In this document: positions 43,328-55,000 of the stretch, one piece after another | How positions within the stretch are numbered: the stretch's first letter is position 1 | Layout: each line of letters starts with the position of its first letter | Source of the DNA: Eutypella sp. D-1 | Taxonomy: Eukaryota; Ascomycota; Sordariomycetes; Xylariales; Diatrypaceae | Length of the DNA stretch: 64,000 nt | Assembly: GCA_023313575.1 (NCBI GenBank) | Contig: JAJTTP010000005.1 | Span: 2,108,001-2,172,000 of the forward strand | Reading direction: 5' to 3' | Made by a program: the position numbers and the translations under genes | Notes under the pieces: generated by a model | Databases searched by the model: none | Told to the model about the DNA's origin: nothing | Seen by the model: only the letters and a program-made list of their open reading frames with translations

Positions 43328-46300
43328 ATGTCTATACCAATGACGGCCAACAAGATGCCCCTGCTTCTAGGCAATCCGATGGGCGGCGATGCCATGCAAG
43401 TCGACTTGGACGACGTTGATGACCTCTTCGGTGATGGAGTACCCCTCGGCCTTCACACCCGCCCACCAAGTAAACGACTACACCAAAGACTGGATGAGCT
43501 TCGGAGTAGAGGTGCCTGTCGGTAAAGCACACCCCCCCACCCCAAATACACTATATCCCCTATATCCCCGTTACCCGAACTTCTGTTATATGCCTAGGTA
43601 GTTTACTCGATGCATTTTGTGTCTGACTCTTTGCCTCTAGTGGTATTGCTTGGTCCAAGACAGGTACCATAGCTTCGATTCTACCCGGTGGTCAGTCTCT
43701 TGAGCTGAGATATATCCGTGCCAACCCTAAGGATGGCACATGGGGCCTGAGCGAGCCAACTCCCTTCGTTCCATGGCCAAACCTCTCTGGAGGGCCCATT
43801 GTACACATTTCTTGGAGCCCAACAAACAATTCTTCCGAGCTGGCTGTCATCGATGCCGTAGGTCGAGTTCTCATATATAACTTTGGGACCCACCTAAACC
43901 GGCCAGCGCTCAGTCGCAAATGGGATACTGATCCCATCGATGATCTTCATGCCGTCGTAGGGACATACTGGCTCAATTTACTACCCCAGAATCCGAGCAA
44001 GGTGTGTACATGTGTCGACCGATACCGATACGGAGGCTTAGTTGCTAACCCTTCACAAGCTCAACCATGTGTACGGACCCGCCGTCAGAAATGATAATAA
44101 CACGTATAGCATCGAGAATGGAACTGCTCTAAGCAGCCCCCCGTATCACCCATATACGGGCCGTTCAGCTTTCATTTGCGTTACTACCAATGGGCTTTTC
44201 AGGCTCTTCTGGGCTTCAAATAGTGGCAAAATCGAAGAGACGACACTGAACCTCGAAACGGTCACCTCGGGCGACGACCTCGTAACACATGCTTCCGTGT
44301 GCTCCGATATGAAAAGTATGTTGCTTCGCCGTTCGTTCTCTCATCATAGAAGCGCTAAACTAACTTACTAGGCAAATGTATGTTTGTCGTTGCGACTACC
44401 GCCTCCAAGCAAGTTAGAGTAGTACAGGTCGTGATCAACTGGAACATCCCCAAACAAGAAAATCAAGGCATGCCGAATGCGAGTTTTCAGTTTGGGCCGC
44501 CAACCTTGTTACAGAGGCATGTCGCCTTGACAAGCTGGCTTCAGGCTGCTGTCGACAATTCCCACCTCGAAGCATCGATGACCAAGGTGTCGCATCTTGA
44601 GTGGTTGCCCGGTATAGCCGTTTTGGCTACTAAGTCATACTCAAACCCAGTGGTTTTGACTGTTCGGTCGTTCATTCCAGAGCCCAATTCTCCGTACAAT
44701 CAAGAGCTTCAGAGCATAATAGACCGCTGGGAACTGCTTATGGAGCAGAAGGAGTCCCTGCATCCCGCTTTCGAGCAGCTTGGCTCAAGGAGGAACAGCA
44801 CGGGCACCCCACAACCCGTACGCATCAACCCACTCTTGTCCATGTCTTGATGCTAATCCTATTATAGGCCTCAATCAGACTCAAGAAGCTTGAACCTATT
44901 GTTGTGAACAAAATCGTCACCGGGATTTCGTTGATGTCACACGGTACGGTGGTGTGCTTTACGTACAGCGATGGCTCTGTGGAATTTCGCGATCGCTTTA
45001 CTATGGCGGAGTTATATACTGAAGTCAATATGAATCGTATTAACTCGATTCTCGAAACCGGCTTCACCCTACGGGGAGAGATTTCATGTACGTATCTAGA
45101 CTGCGGCCCCGGTGTGCCTGCGCTGCTCTGCTAACGAGATTGCTTAATTAGCTCTCCAGACTGCACTTTCCCCGACCAATTTTTCGCTAGTCGAGATGCT
45201 AGAGGATGGCAAAATCAAATGGCATGCGGTTAACTACACACTGGCTGAGCCGGCTACAATGACTGATGGTTAGTCATCAAACCCATTGAATCCCAGTTCC
45301 TTCGCTAACAGCCTCTTAGGTCAACTTTCAGCCGTGATCGGCAGCATTACGGCAGCGATGGCAAATACTGTCTCATTGAGTAGCAATTTAGATGACATTC
45401 TCGCTATCGCTAGAAATTTCTCACATAAAGACCGTAAGAAGCCCCTCCTGAGCCTGAACGTGTCTACGAAACCCATATTGACTTTCATAGGCTTCGTCCC
45501 AACCTTAGTGAGCGAGCTAGTTCGACATCTTAGGGTTAATGTAGACTATTCGGACGAATCACCCAGTGACCAACTCATACGAAACTCTCAGATGCAAGTT
45601 TGTTTTAGTGTCCTCCACCACCTCGGATGGAAGGGCGAGTACCAGCCTAGGGAGTTCAGCAGTAAACTCGCCTTGATCATGCTCAACCTGCGGAACATCG
45701 TAATCGTCATAACTATAGCACATACAAATACGAGTGCATTGAAGGGTGCAGGTACTCCTATGGATGATCCAGGTACGCGGTAATGCCTTGTGGCCTACAA
45801 TAGGCCTAGATGAGATGGTTTACTCACAGATTTCTCCTTCAGATGTCGTCACGGCTTTAGCTGGCTGCTGCAAGTGGGCGCTTGACTTGCTGAGCTGGCT
45901 TTGCGACTCACTTTTCTGCTTGCTAAACGACAGCAAGTTCAAGAGCATACTGACCAACCCGGCCCAGTTCTCGCAATTGGCCAGCTATCTCCACGAGAAG
46001 AACGAGATAGCCCTGCACCTGGTCCTCTGTTCCTCAATACGGAGCTTGCTTGGTGGGGTCTGCCGCCGGATAACCATGCTCCATGCCCTTTCCCACCGCG
46101 CCATCTGCCACTATGAGAACAACCCTCACGCCAAGGGTAGCTCGTATGGGTCACCGCTACACGTAGCCTACCAGAAGGTGTACCGTCACACTTCGGCTGC
46201 GCTAGTCAACCCAGAGGTCTTTCAATCGTTCCTCGCGTCTCTCAATCTCCAGATCCGCGAGGTCTACAGTACTTCGTTCTCCAAGATGGGCGAGCAGGGC

Positions 46301-46909
46301 AACAAAACGCAGGGCCAACATGGCGGTGGTAGCGGCAACCAGCAGAATAAGAGCCTAGACGAGGCCGGCGTTAGGGGCCGCCAGCACTGTGAGCTTCAGA
46401 TGCTTCTCGGTCAGGCGCCGCCCCCCACCTTCCAACCCATCATCATGAAGTTCATGTACCAGGACATGATCTGTTTCCGTGACGGGCCAAATAACGGCGG
46501 CTCTCCCCACCCCCCCGGCCCCCCTCCTGGCAACGCCAGCAGCAACAACAACAACAATAACATCAACACCAACAACGCGGCCGCGGGCGGAGGCGGCAAT
46601 GCGATCGACCCCGCGCGGCTCTACTTCGCAGACTACGACCTCCTGGAGGTGGACGATGGGCGGCGGGCGCTGGAGAGCCGGCGGGCGCGCGGCGTCCGCG
46701 TGGATATGTTCAAGCGCGTAGAGATCACGCGTCCTTCCTCGTCTGCGGCCGGTGCCTCCCGGGTGCCCTGGCGGCGCTGCGTGCGCTGCGCTGCCGTCAT
46801 GGAGGACCCCGCCGCCACCGCTGCCGCCGCCAACCGGCCGCACCTCAACTTCGTCGTCGGCCAGCAGCGTAACTGCTGCTGCGGCGGCAGGCTTGCGTGG
46901 GTGGATTGA
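43328..46909 (+). CDS. MED16: Mediator complex subunit 16 (MED16/Sin4)
   Basis: Tail subunit of the Mediator coactivator that links activators to RNA polymerase II. Eight or so exons were traced: 43328-43521, 43641-44001, 44060-44315, 44372-44817, one from about 44869, then further exons ending at 46909, about 1,000 residues. The N-terminus is typical of fungal Med16: VDLDDVDDLFGDGVPL, TRPPSKRLHQRLDELRSRGA, then IAWSKTGTIASI and ELAVIDAVGRVLIYNF (WD40-like N-terminal part). The C-terminus ends with the cysteine cluster QQRNCCCGGRLAWVD, as in relatives. A low-complexity Gly/Gln and Asn-rich insert (QHGGGSGNQQN and a poly-Asn run) sits in the C-terminal third. Start 43328 is the first ATG in frame; MPLLLGN at 43358 is another option. 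Confidence 0.9.
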
Positions 46910-48614
46910 TTGATTGCGAGACAAGGAAGAAGGGAGCGCACAGAGACAAGAGGGATGGGATGGGGGAGGTGGAAAGGCGCTGTTCGGACTTGGATGTTCG
47001 GCCCGAGCCTTCAGAGGGTGATTGGGCGCTACCATTAGACCTCCCGTTTTTGGGGAAGCCATTTGGAAATGGAGGCTTCGTCCCTTTCTGGTCTAACTGC
47101 CCTCATGATTATAGTCCAGGCAATCTAGTCCAGATTAGTCTGTGATCTCTGGTTTTATCTAGGGTTATTTACGACTTCGGCTAGCCGAGGTTTGGCTGTG
47201 TATTCGGGGGTTTTTATTATTATTATTGGTGATCCTACTCGATAGATGCTAGTTTTGGCAATAACCCCGTTTTGTTACGAAGTGTTATCGATGTTTCAAA
47301 TGCTTGCCATGTTCTATTGCAAAAGGGACGGAGTCGATGGGGCGCGAAGAATAAGCATCTTACTACATACCTATGGCTAACTCCGTATGACTTCGGGATT
47401 ATACTCAACTGAGTGGATCCTCTGCCTTGTTATTGTTTACTTCGCTGTTAACATATGACCTGGGTGCCGTAGCCGTAGCCGGTCTCAGGACCCGCCAATT
47501 CAGGGGGCCCCAATTCCTATATCCATCGCCCTAGCTACCAGCTCAGCGGCCGTAACAGCTTAACCACACCACATAGTTCATTCCGCGTAAATTCGAGACC
47601 TACGTGAAGGCCGAGCCAGCAATTGTCAATTGATATTTACATCCTTTCTACACAACACGACTTCACGGTCGGTTGCGACGTTCCTACACCATGCTATGCT
47701 GCCTGTCTGAAAATTGGAGAACAGTCCCGCCGAGCGGAGACGGTGAACGTGGTTATAAATAGCAACAAACTTGCGGCCGAAATGAGGTGCCAAGAGGGCC
47801 AAGCAGCTAGAGGCACGACGGGTTTTTGATCAATCGTCACTTTTTTATCGTGTGCTTATCGAGCATTGGGGATGTTTATGATATTCCCATCTTATGTTTA
47901 TATTAGGTGTGTATATGTGTCTTGCTATACCATACATACGTCCTCTAGACAATTGCCCGTAGGTATGTGCATAGCACGGGGCAGAGAGCTCTATCCCGGC
48001 TGGTTTTTCCTGGCCCCTTTGCACGCCGGAGACTGTGTCACGGAACTTACCTCGTCCTCGAAATGACGAGATACCTCTTATCTCTCATTCGAGCTTAGCG
48101 TAATACAATACCAAGATCTGCTCTGGTAGCTGATTAGTTGCTACTTACGAAGTACATGCATCATGCTTTACTATAGCCTATAAGGCCAGACGGCCCTTGC
48201 AGCTTTTCTTTTTAGCTTGTATGCCCTATTTTCAGCTCCACGTTAGTGACATAGAAGGAGGATCCTGAACCCAGGCTGCCGGCGTCTCATAAGTGGAGGA
48301 ACTTGAGACCAGGACTGGTGAGGAGGGAGTCGATCTCGCATATCTCTGGGGCTGTGTGCCCGTTGGATGGTAAACGGTTGGATTGTTCATACATATCCTA
48401 CCATTATTGGTTTTCTAATCTTGCGCCCGGGTCATATTTGTAAACAGAGAATAGCGGCCGCTTCGAGAACGAGACGTGCTGTGACGTTTCTTGAGATTGA
48501 CAGCAGGGCTTCATTACTGCTAAAGAGAAAGAAGTAACCGCCGTTTTGAAGTTCAAAGGAGATACTGGTACTGGATCTGATAGGTTGGCCTTGTAGCGGC
48601 CTTGCTTCGCCAAA
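46910..48614. other. Intergenic between MED16 and GH72 genes
   Basis: 1.7 kb with a short TTA repeat near 47215. It contains the MED16 3' region and the GH72 promoter. No gene is recognised. Confidence 0.45.
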
Positions 48615-50542
48615 ATGCTACGCTTGGGGAGTATGGCGCTGTGCCGTGCTCTCGCATGGTGTCTCGCACTTGCGATGACGAACCTTGTCGACGCTTTGTC
48701 GCCGATCTCAGTGAAGGGCACGAAGCTATACGATGATGACGGGAACCAGTTCTACATCAAAGGTGGGTTCGACCCTCCAACCAATCGCCCACCTCTCCGG
48801 AGTCATTGTCGCCGGGGCAGTCGTGGAAGTATTCAATAAGCACACCAGTCTGACTTATCATGACATCGTCATTCCAGGCGTCGCGTACTCGTTCTTCACT
48901 GTCGTCGATTCCCTTCAGAACACTCGGCAGTGCCAGATCGATGCCGGTCTGATCAAGGAAATCGGTGCCAACACAGTGCGCGTCTATCGTGTTGACGGAA
49001 ACGCGAACCACGATGGCTGCATGCAGGCTTTTGCGAGCCAAGGAATCTACGTCTGGGTCGACCTGCCCTCCCCGGAGATGAGTATTCTAAGGGTAAGGAA
49101 GCCTCGCGATTCGTCGCGCCACGGAGCCCACTACAACGGCCACAACCATCAACACGACTAACATAGGTTTCATGGATAGAACGACCCTGAATGGACACTT
49201 GAAATATTCACGAACTGGACGGCGACGATAGACGCATTTTCGGGGTATAACAATACCCTCGCCTTCACCGTGTCGAACGAGGTCATGAATGATAGTACGT
49301 TGGCTCCCTACTTACCTTTGCGAACATCGATTGGAGGTAGTGATGGATTCTGCTGGGGTATGTAAAGCAGCTGACTCGCGCGTTTCTTCTCACCCTCTAG
49401 ACTCGACAACCGTAGCGGCACCGTACGTGAAGGCGGCGGTGCGGGATATAAAGGCGTTCCGCGCGGCGCGGGGGTACCGACAGATTCCACTCACGTACAC
49501 GGCAGGTGACCCGGGGTCGATTCGCAAGGCAACAGCGGAGTATCTGGCGTGCGGGGAGGACGACGAGGAGGCGCGGGTGGAGATGTTCGGAATGAATGTG
49601 TACACATGGTGCGGCAAGTCCAACTACTACCAGGCGGAGTTCGACGATCTGTACGAGGATTTCGAGGCGCTCGACATTCCTCTCGTGTTTGCCGAGACTG
49701 GCTGTAATGAGGATAAGCGCGACTTCTCCGACGTGGCGGCCATGCTGGGCTCCGTCTTCCAGGCCGTCTTTTCCGGCTCAGTCGTATATGAGTGGCCCCA
49801 GGAAGCGAATCAGTACGGCCTTGTCGAGTACTCCGACCCGGACACGCCGAGCGGTTTCCCCAGCACCCTCGACGACTACAACGCCCTCTCGACCGTCTTC
49901 AAATCCGTCAACCCCACAGGGACACCCCGGGCCGAGTACACGCCCTCGAATACGCCGCCCGCGTGTCCCACCTCTGACAGCCGGACCTGGCGCGTCGACG
50001 CGCGGGAGCCGCTGCCCACTATCGCTGAGCTCAACCTCGATACCGTCACGGCACGGACCACGATTGCTTCGCAGACAGAGGCGGGAGTTTCGGTGGATAT
50101 GACCAGCCAATTCGGGGGGGAGAGTACCGGTTCCTCGTCGGGGTCGGATCTTGAAAAGGTGTCGCGGGGCCTTTCGATTGGCGGCATAGTCGGAATCGTC
50201 GTTGCCGCCGTCGGGGCATCGATCTTTGCGGCCCTCGCCGCGTTCATTATGATGCGGAAGCGAAGACGGGCACAGGAACAGCAGCAGCTACAACAGGGAC
50301 AGGCGGGAGGTTACTACTACAACGGTAGCAGTGGTGGAGATGAGCCCAAGCCGGAACTACCGGCCGATTCGGTCGGTTACGTGGTACCGCGGCAAGAACT
50401 TCCGGTTGATCAACAACACCAACACGGGCAAAAGCCCCAGACATATGAATGGAACCAGCAAACCGAGCCGTCGGAGATGGACGGCACACCCATATCGCAT
50501 CCGCCGCGCGAGTTACCTGCCGACCAGCAGCACCAGCGGTGA
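48615..50542 (+). CDS. GH72 beta-1,3-glucanosyltransferase (Gel/Gas type) with transmembrane anchor
   Basis: Cell-wall enzyme that cuts and rejoins beta-1,3-glucan. Exons 48615-48762, 48878-49092, 49180-49294 and 49401-50542 give 539 residues. Seen: signal peptide (ALCRALAWCLALAMTNLVDA), VKGTKLYDDDGNQFYIKG-like start of the GH72 domain, NTVRVYRVD, the acid/base region VSNEVMND, and the predicted nucleophile region VFAETGCN. The usual form there is SEYGC, so Tyr is replaced by Thr while the Glu is kept. No cysteine-rich CBM43 module is visible. Instead of a GPI signal, the C-terminus has a clear membrane span (GGIVGIVVAAVGASIFAALA) followed by RKRRR and a 100-residue Gln/Pro-rich cytosolic tail. 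The family call is firm; activity is probable. Confidence 0.9.
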
Positions 50543-51752
50543 GAGCCTTCCAAATATTAGTGCATGCAGGCGCTCCTAGTCAAGTTGAGTCATTTTCGGG
50601 GTAGTTCTGTAATTCTAGTGAATACAAAGGATAAGGAAAACCTAGCTTCTTCTCGATTATTAGATCTATTTGACAAACCCCTCAAGCCCCCTCCTCATAT
50701 TGCTCGGCTTGACGGTCGCTTTGAGCGCCGACTTGGACCCCAGTACATATTGGTTGGTCCAGCATGGGGTGGTCAGGTCAGGATAGGCGAGGCGCGAGGG
50801 AACAGACGTAAGTGGCTGGGCGAACGGCCGGACTACAAGCGCATGTAGAAAGATCGGGATGTCGGCACAGCGGAGAAAAATCATTCTTTTTTGTTCGCTC
50901 TCCGACCACACCGGTTTTCGCATCTTGCACAATCCCCCTCTCTTACTTTCTCTCGGCGCAAGATTTGTCAGGCATATATAATGATATCAACATGATGACG
51001 AGGAGTTGCCAAGAACGAGAGAGGGCTTATAAGCCACCCCCGGATACGCCGGGACAAAGAAAGAAAAGAAGAAAAGAAAAAAACAGGCTGCAGCCTATTT
51101 ATGCACAGTTGTCAGGTGGCTGTGATATTGTAGAACTGCTAACTAGCGTCAATAGTAGTCACATATTTCGAATATTCGTTGCTGCCGTTATAGCCGAATG
51201 GTTTGGTTTGGGTATCGAAGAATTTTCATCTTGTATTAAGAAAAGGCACCGCTCGAAACGAGATAGTGCGTGTATCTGCATCTAAAGAGGGTATATATGT
51301 AACTATGCAGCGTATGCAAAATGATGGTAGTGATGAATTGATGATGATGATGATGATGATGATGCCACTCCATGTCTATTGTCCTAGACCTGTATAATCT
51401 TTCCGCCTGAGCGGGATTGTCTTTTAGATGCGCTCTTAGAATGCCAAGAGCCGACCCCAAGAAACGCCGTTGCTAGATAGCGTGCGCAGCAAGCCGGTGC
51501 ATGCTGTTGTTCAAATAGATGCCATAAGTTTTTTTAAAAAAAGAAGAAAAAACCGCAATGCACAATGCAGTAAAGAAAACTCCATGATAAACGCCAAATA
51601 GCCCAAAGGTCCTCCTGTCATAAGTCGTGCGCAGATCGTATAGTCATGTCAAGTAGAGGAACGCCGGGTTCCGTCTTCGCTCGACACAAATGTGTGTGAT
51701 GCGAGGTGTTTGTTGTGCCGTAATGCTGGGTTCAACCGGACGGCCGTCCTCT
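50543..51752. other. Intergenic, GH72 3' side
   Basis: About 1.2 kb. A TGATGA trinucleotide run is at about 51340-51362. No gene is recognised. Confidence 0.45.
51340..51363. repeat. ATG/GAT trinucleotide microsatellite
   Basis: A tandem GAT run, directly visible. Confidence 0.85.
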
Positions 51753-52040
51753 TTAGTTCTTGAGGACGGCCTTCTGCATTGCCGGATCGTCACTGGTCTT
51801 CGAGGATCGCGGCGATGTTGACGGCCGTGGGACGGAGTAGCCCGACTCGGTGAAGGAGTCGTCCCGCATTTTTGGCCAGCCTTTTTCGGCGTCAGTGAAG
51901 GAACCGGAGGATCGGTGCCGGTCCTCCGTAGGGATACGGCCGAATATCCGTTGCCAGTATAAAGAAAATACTAGCACAATGGCCGTGAAAGCCAGCACGC
52001 CTATGACGATCCCTACAATCGTTCCCACGAGGTTTGCCAT
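51753..52040 (-). CDS. Small single-span membrane protein, unknown function
   Basis: 95 residues in one exon. A hydrophobic segment right after the start (LVGTIVGIVIGVLAFTAIVL) is followed by a basic, Ser/Pro-rich tail (RHRSSGSFTDAEKGWPKMRD, then PRPSTSPRSSKTSDD). This resembles the short tail-bearing membrane proteins common in fungi, but I recognise no family. The organisation (span at the very N-terminus, then polar tail with possible phosphorylation sites) is better than expected by chance and the ORF ends cleanly. There may be additional upstream exons. It lies convergent to the GH72 gene. Confidence 0.5.
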   Translation of the reverse strand: MANLVGTIVGIVIGVLAFTAIVLVFSLYWQRIFGRIPTEDRHRSSGSFTDAEKGWPKMRDDSFTESGYSVPRPSTSPRSSKTSDDPAMQKAVLKN

Positions 52041-55000
52041 GGTGACGGGATTCGGAATGAAGTTGTTTGCGCGCGGAAACTCGGTGTAGAATGGTCCTGG
52101 TGGGGTAGCTTCCTTGAGGTTTCCCTTTTTTTTTTTGGTTTTGGCCAGCGACTAGGTAAGGTACTTGTGGGCTTCGCAAGATAGATATATGCAGGTGTAT
52201 ATGGAAGACTATCCTCCTTGGTCGACGAACTTGGTATAAATGCGATTTGAAATACCTCGATGAGACCCAGTCACGTTTGTTGGTTGCTGCACTACAACAT
52301 GAATGACAAAGAAGAAGGGGGGAGAGGAACACAAATTCTGGAATGCAACCACATTCTTCTAACATATATCGCCGGATGGGATGGAAGTGTGCACGCCCTA
52401 CATATACATAAGCAAAAGGTCTAGCCAAGCACTTGGTTCTGGCTATTTTGCTGGGCGCGCTTTTTTTCTTCTCCTCTCTTCTACCTGTGTCAGTAGGTAA
52501 AAATACTTAACGTCATACGCTGGGTCTGGGTTGAGGCCGACGAAGCCGTGACGATTCGCTCGCAGGGTCCGCTGAGCGAGACAAGAAGCGGCGGCAAAGA
52601 TGGGGCGGTGGGTCATGGGGCGTCTGGGCGGATGGGACCTTGGGATCCAACCTTGGCAACAGCCCTGACTTGTCGCTCACAAAAGAAAGAAAGGTAATAA
52701 TAATAAAAAAGGCAAACCAAACAGGCCTCTCGCGCCTGTTACACATGTGCAAACGAGGGGAAGAGGAGAATAAAGAAGCGCCATGCTATTTTCATCCTGT
52801 ATCAGCTCGCTTAAGCGCTATCACCCGTTACATACTCACAACCGTCCCAAACATAATGACAAACATAATGACCAAGCCGCTACTTCGGCACGGGTAGTCG
52901 GTTCATGAGGCACAGAACACAATCAGACAATGTCCCACTGGGTATGTTGCTCAGGCACGTTGCCCTGGGACCTGTGCGTGGGTTACCGCCTCGCCAGCTC
53001 GTACTTCGTATCTCGTATACACACTGAGCATGCAAGTAGTACGAGGGGCAGTGTGCCTTTGCCTATGTGGTGCGTCGCAGTCCACAAGATTCACCCGTGG
53101 GGTACCCTGCGTGAGACGGAAAGAACCCGAAAGACCCTGATGAACGAACGATAGATCAAACCCCAACCCGTAGCCATGGCACCCCCCCGCCTTGTCCCAC
53201 GGACATCGGTAAAATCGATGCCGTCAGCCAGGCTTATGTGTGTGCGTGTGTGCCATGAGCCGCGCACATGCGCCAGCGTTTGGTTTCCGTCACTTTCGGC
53301 TACCCGGCTAGATTTGTACATTGTAGTTTGGTAGATCCGGTACCTCCTACCTACGCTTCTCTGCCTTGTACAAGGCGACTGGAGCTCTGAGATTTGGTAC
53401 GGGCTCGAATAGGACAATTGATCGATCTGTATATATTTACGTAGAACATATGACTTAGTGATAGGTATTCCCATTAAACTTGCAGATTGCAGTAGAGCAT
53501 GTGCAACATCATAACAGATTTGGCCTGGCGTTATCTACTGATCGACACGGCATATAGCCAGGCAAGCCAGATGAATCGGATCCCGCTCTGAAGGGTGTAT
53601 TGGGGCCCGGCTAGCTGAAGATCGTTGCGCAATTACTCTTCGGATCGGCGCGGGAAGACCAAGGTTTTGCCCGGTCACTGCCAAGCCAAGCTTTTACTAC
53701 GTAGTATCCCAGAGAGTCTCGCTTTTAAGCCCTGAGAGCCCGACCAGTCACCCATTCGTGCCAGCCTCTTACTTATGATAGCCTATATATTATACTTACT
53801 TGGGTAGTATCAAGAATTTAGCTCTGAACCCCTAAAACTTTCACATTATCTAAACACAGCGTCATAAACCCTCTTGGTTTGGTCCACTGCTCCATCGTCT
53901 CTAACAAGTGTCACACTACTTTTACAACTCAGCACACTAACAAGACTAATCGGTAGGGTATATTCGAAATATGGAGTCTGCATCATCGTCGGTTTTTGCA
54001 GTACTGGGCTTTTGGTGCATAGTAGTTTAATGGACCTAGCTGTCTATTCAGCAACTATTGCATGCCATTGACGTTTCTTATTGACGTTTCTTTCTCTATT
54101 TTCGGAGTCTAACGTTTACCACCCAAATATTTATGCGCAAAATGTCGAAAAGCAAGCAGGCAGTGGTGACGCTGAGATCAATTATTTGAGTGGATTTTCT
54201 AGTGGTAATCTACACCCCCTAAACAAGAAAATGTGAGTGCTTTGATGCAACTGAGGGCTACGGAATCGATGTATCAACCTAAGATTCCAACCGCCTCTTA
54301 GTCATGTAGGTCTCAGCCTGGAATCTACATGCCTCGCATACCATCACTGAGGAAAGCATGAACTATCTTGCTTATTCAGACTCTCTTTATCAAGTACAGA
54401 TAGTCATATAATGGCTGGGCAGCATCACGCTAGCATGTGTGTCCCTGAACATGACGATAAACTACATCGGTAACTGTGTCTGTTCAACGCAGTGCAGTCA
54501 TTTCCATCAACCCCAGCAAAGATACATTGAGTGCATCATCATTAAGATGCAGTTGATGATGGTCAAATGACAGTAGTCTCGCGCAAAGCTACTCGTTGGC
54601 AACCCCCCGCTCATAGCGACAGGATTCATCGGTTTTGGACTCGTCTAACTGTCATAGTTGCGAATCTGCCCCTCCGTTCACCTCTTATCTTCTCGAAGTC
54701 ATAATCCTTTGCTATGCTATCATGCCTTCTACGTTTCCTACTGCTGATGATACTACCGCCCGCCCCCTCTCCCTGGTACGTTTGTGGCGTCGCCGATTCC
54801 ACATCTTACAAGCCAGGCATATCTCCACCAGGATCGCCTCTTTGGGTTATCTTCTACTCGTGAATAAAGCTTTCCTGGGATAACTTATACCGCTCGCTCT
54901 GCGGGTTCTTCGGCCCAAGAAGTTCCGCGTACAGCTTGGCCAACCACTCCTGAGTCTTGTCGTGGTCGTTTCGATACCAGTGTTACCCTTTCGCTTCATA

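Noticed and set aside
46355..47062. 235-codon minus-strand ORF
   Set aside because: Shadow of the GC-rich MED16 C-terminal exon.
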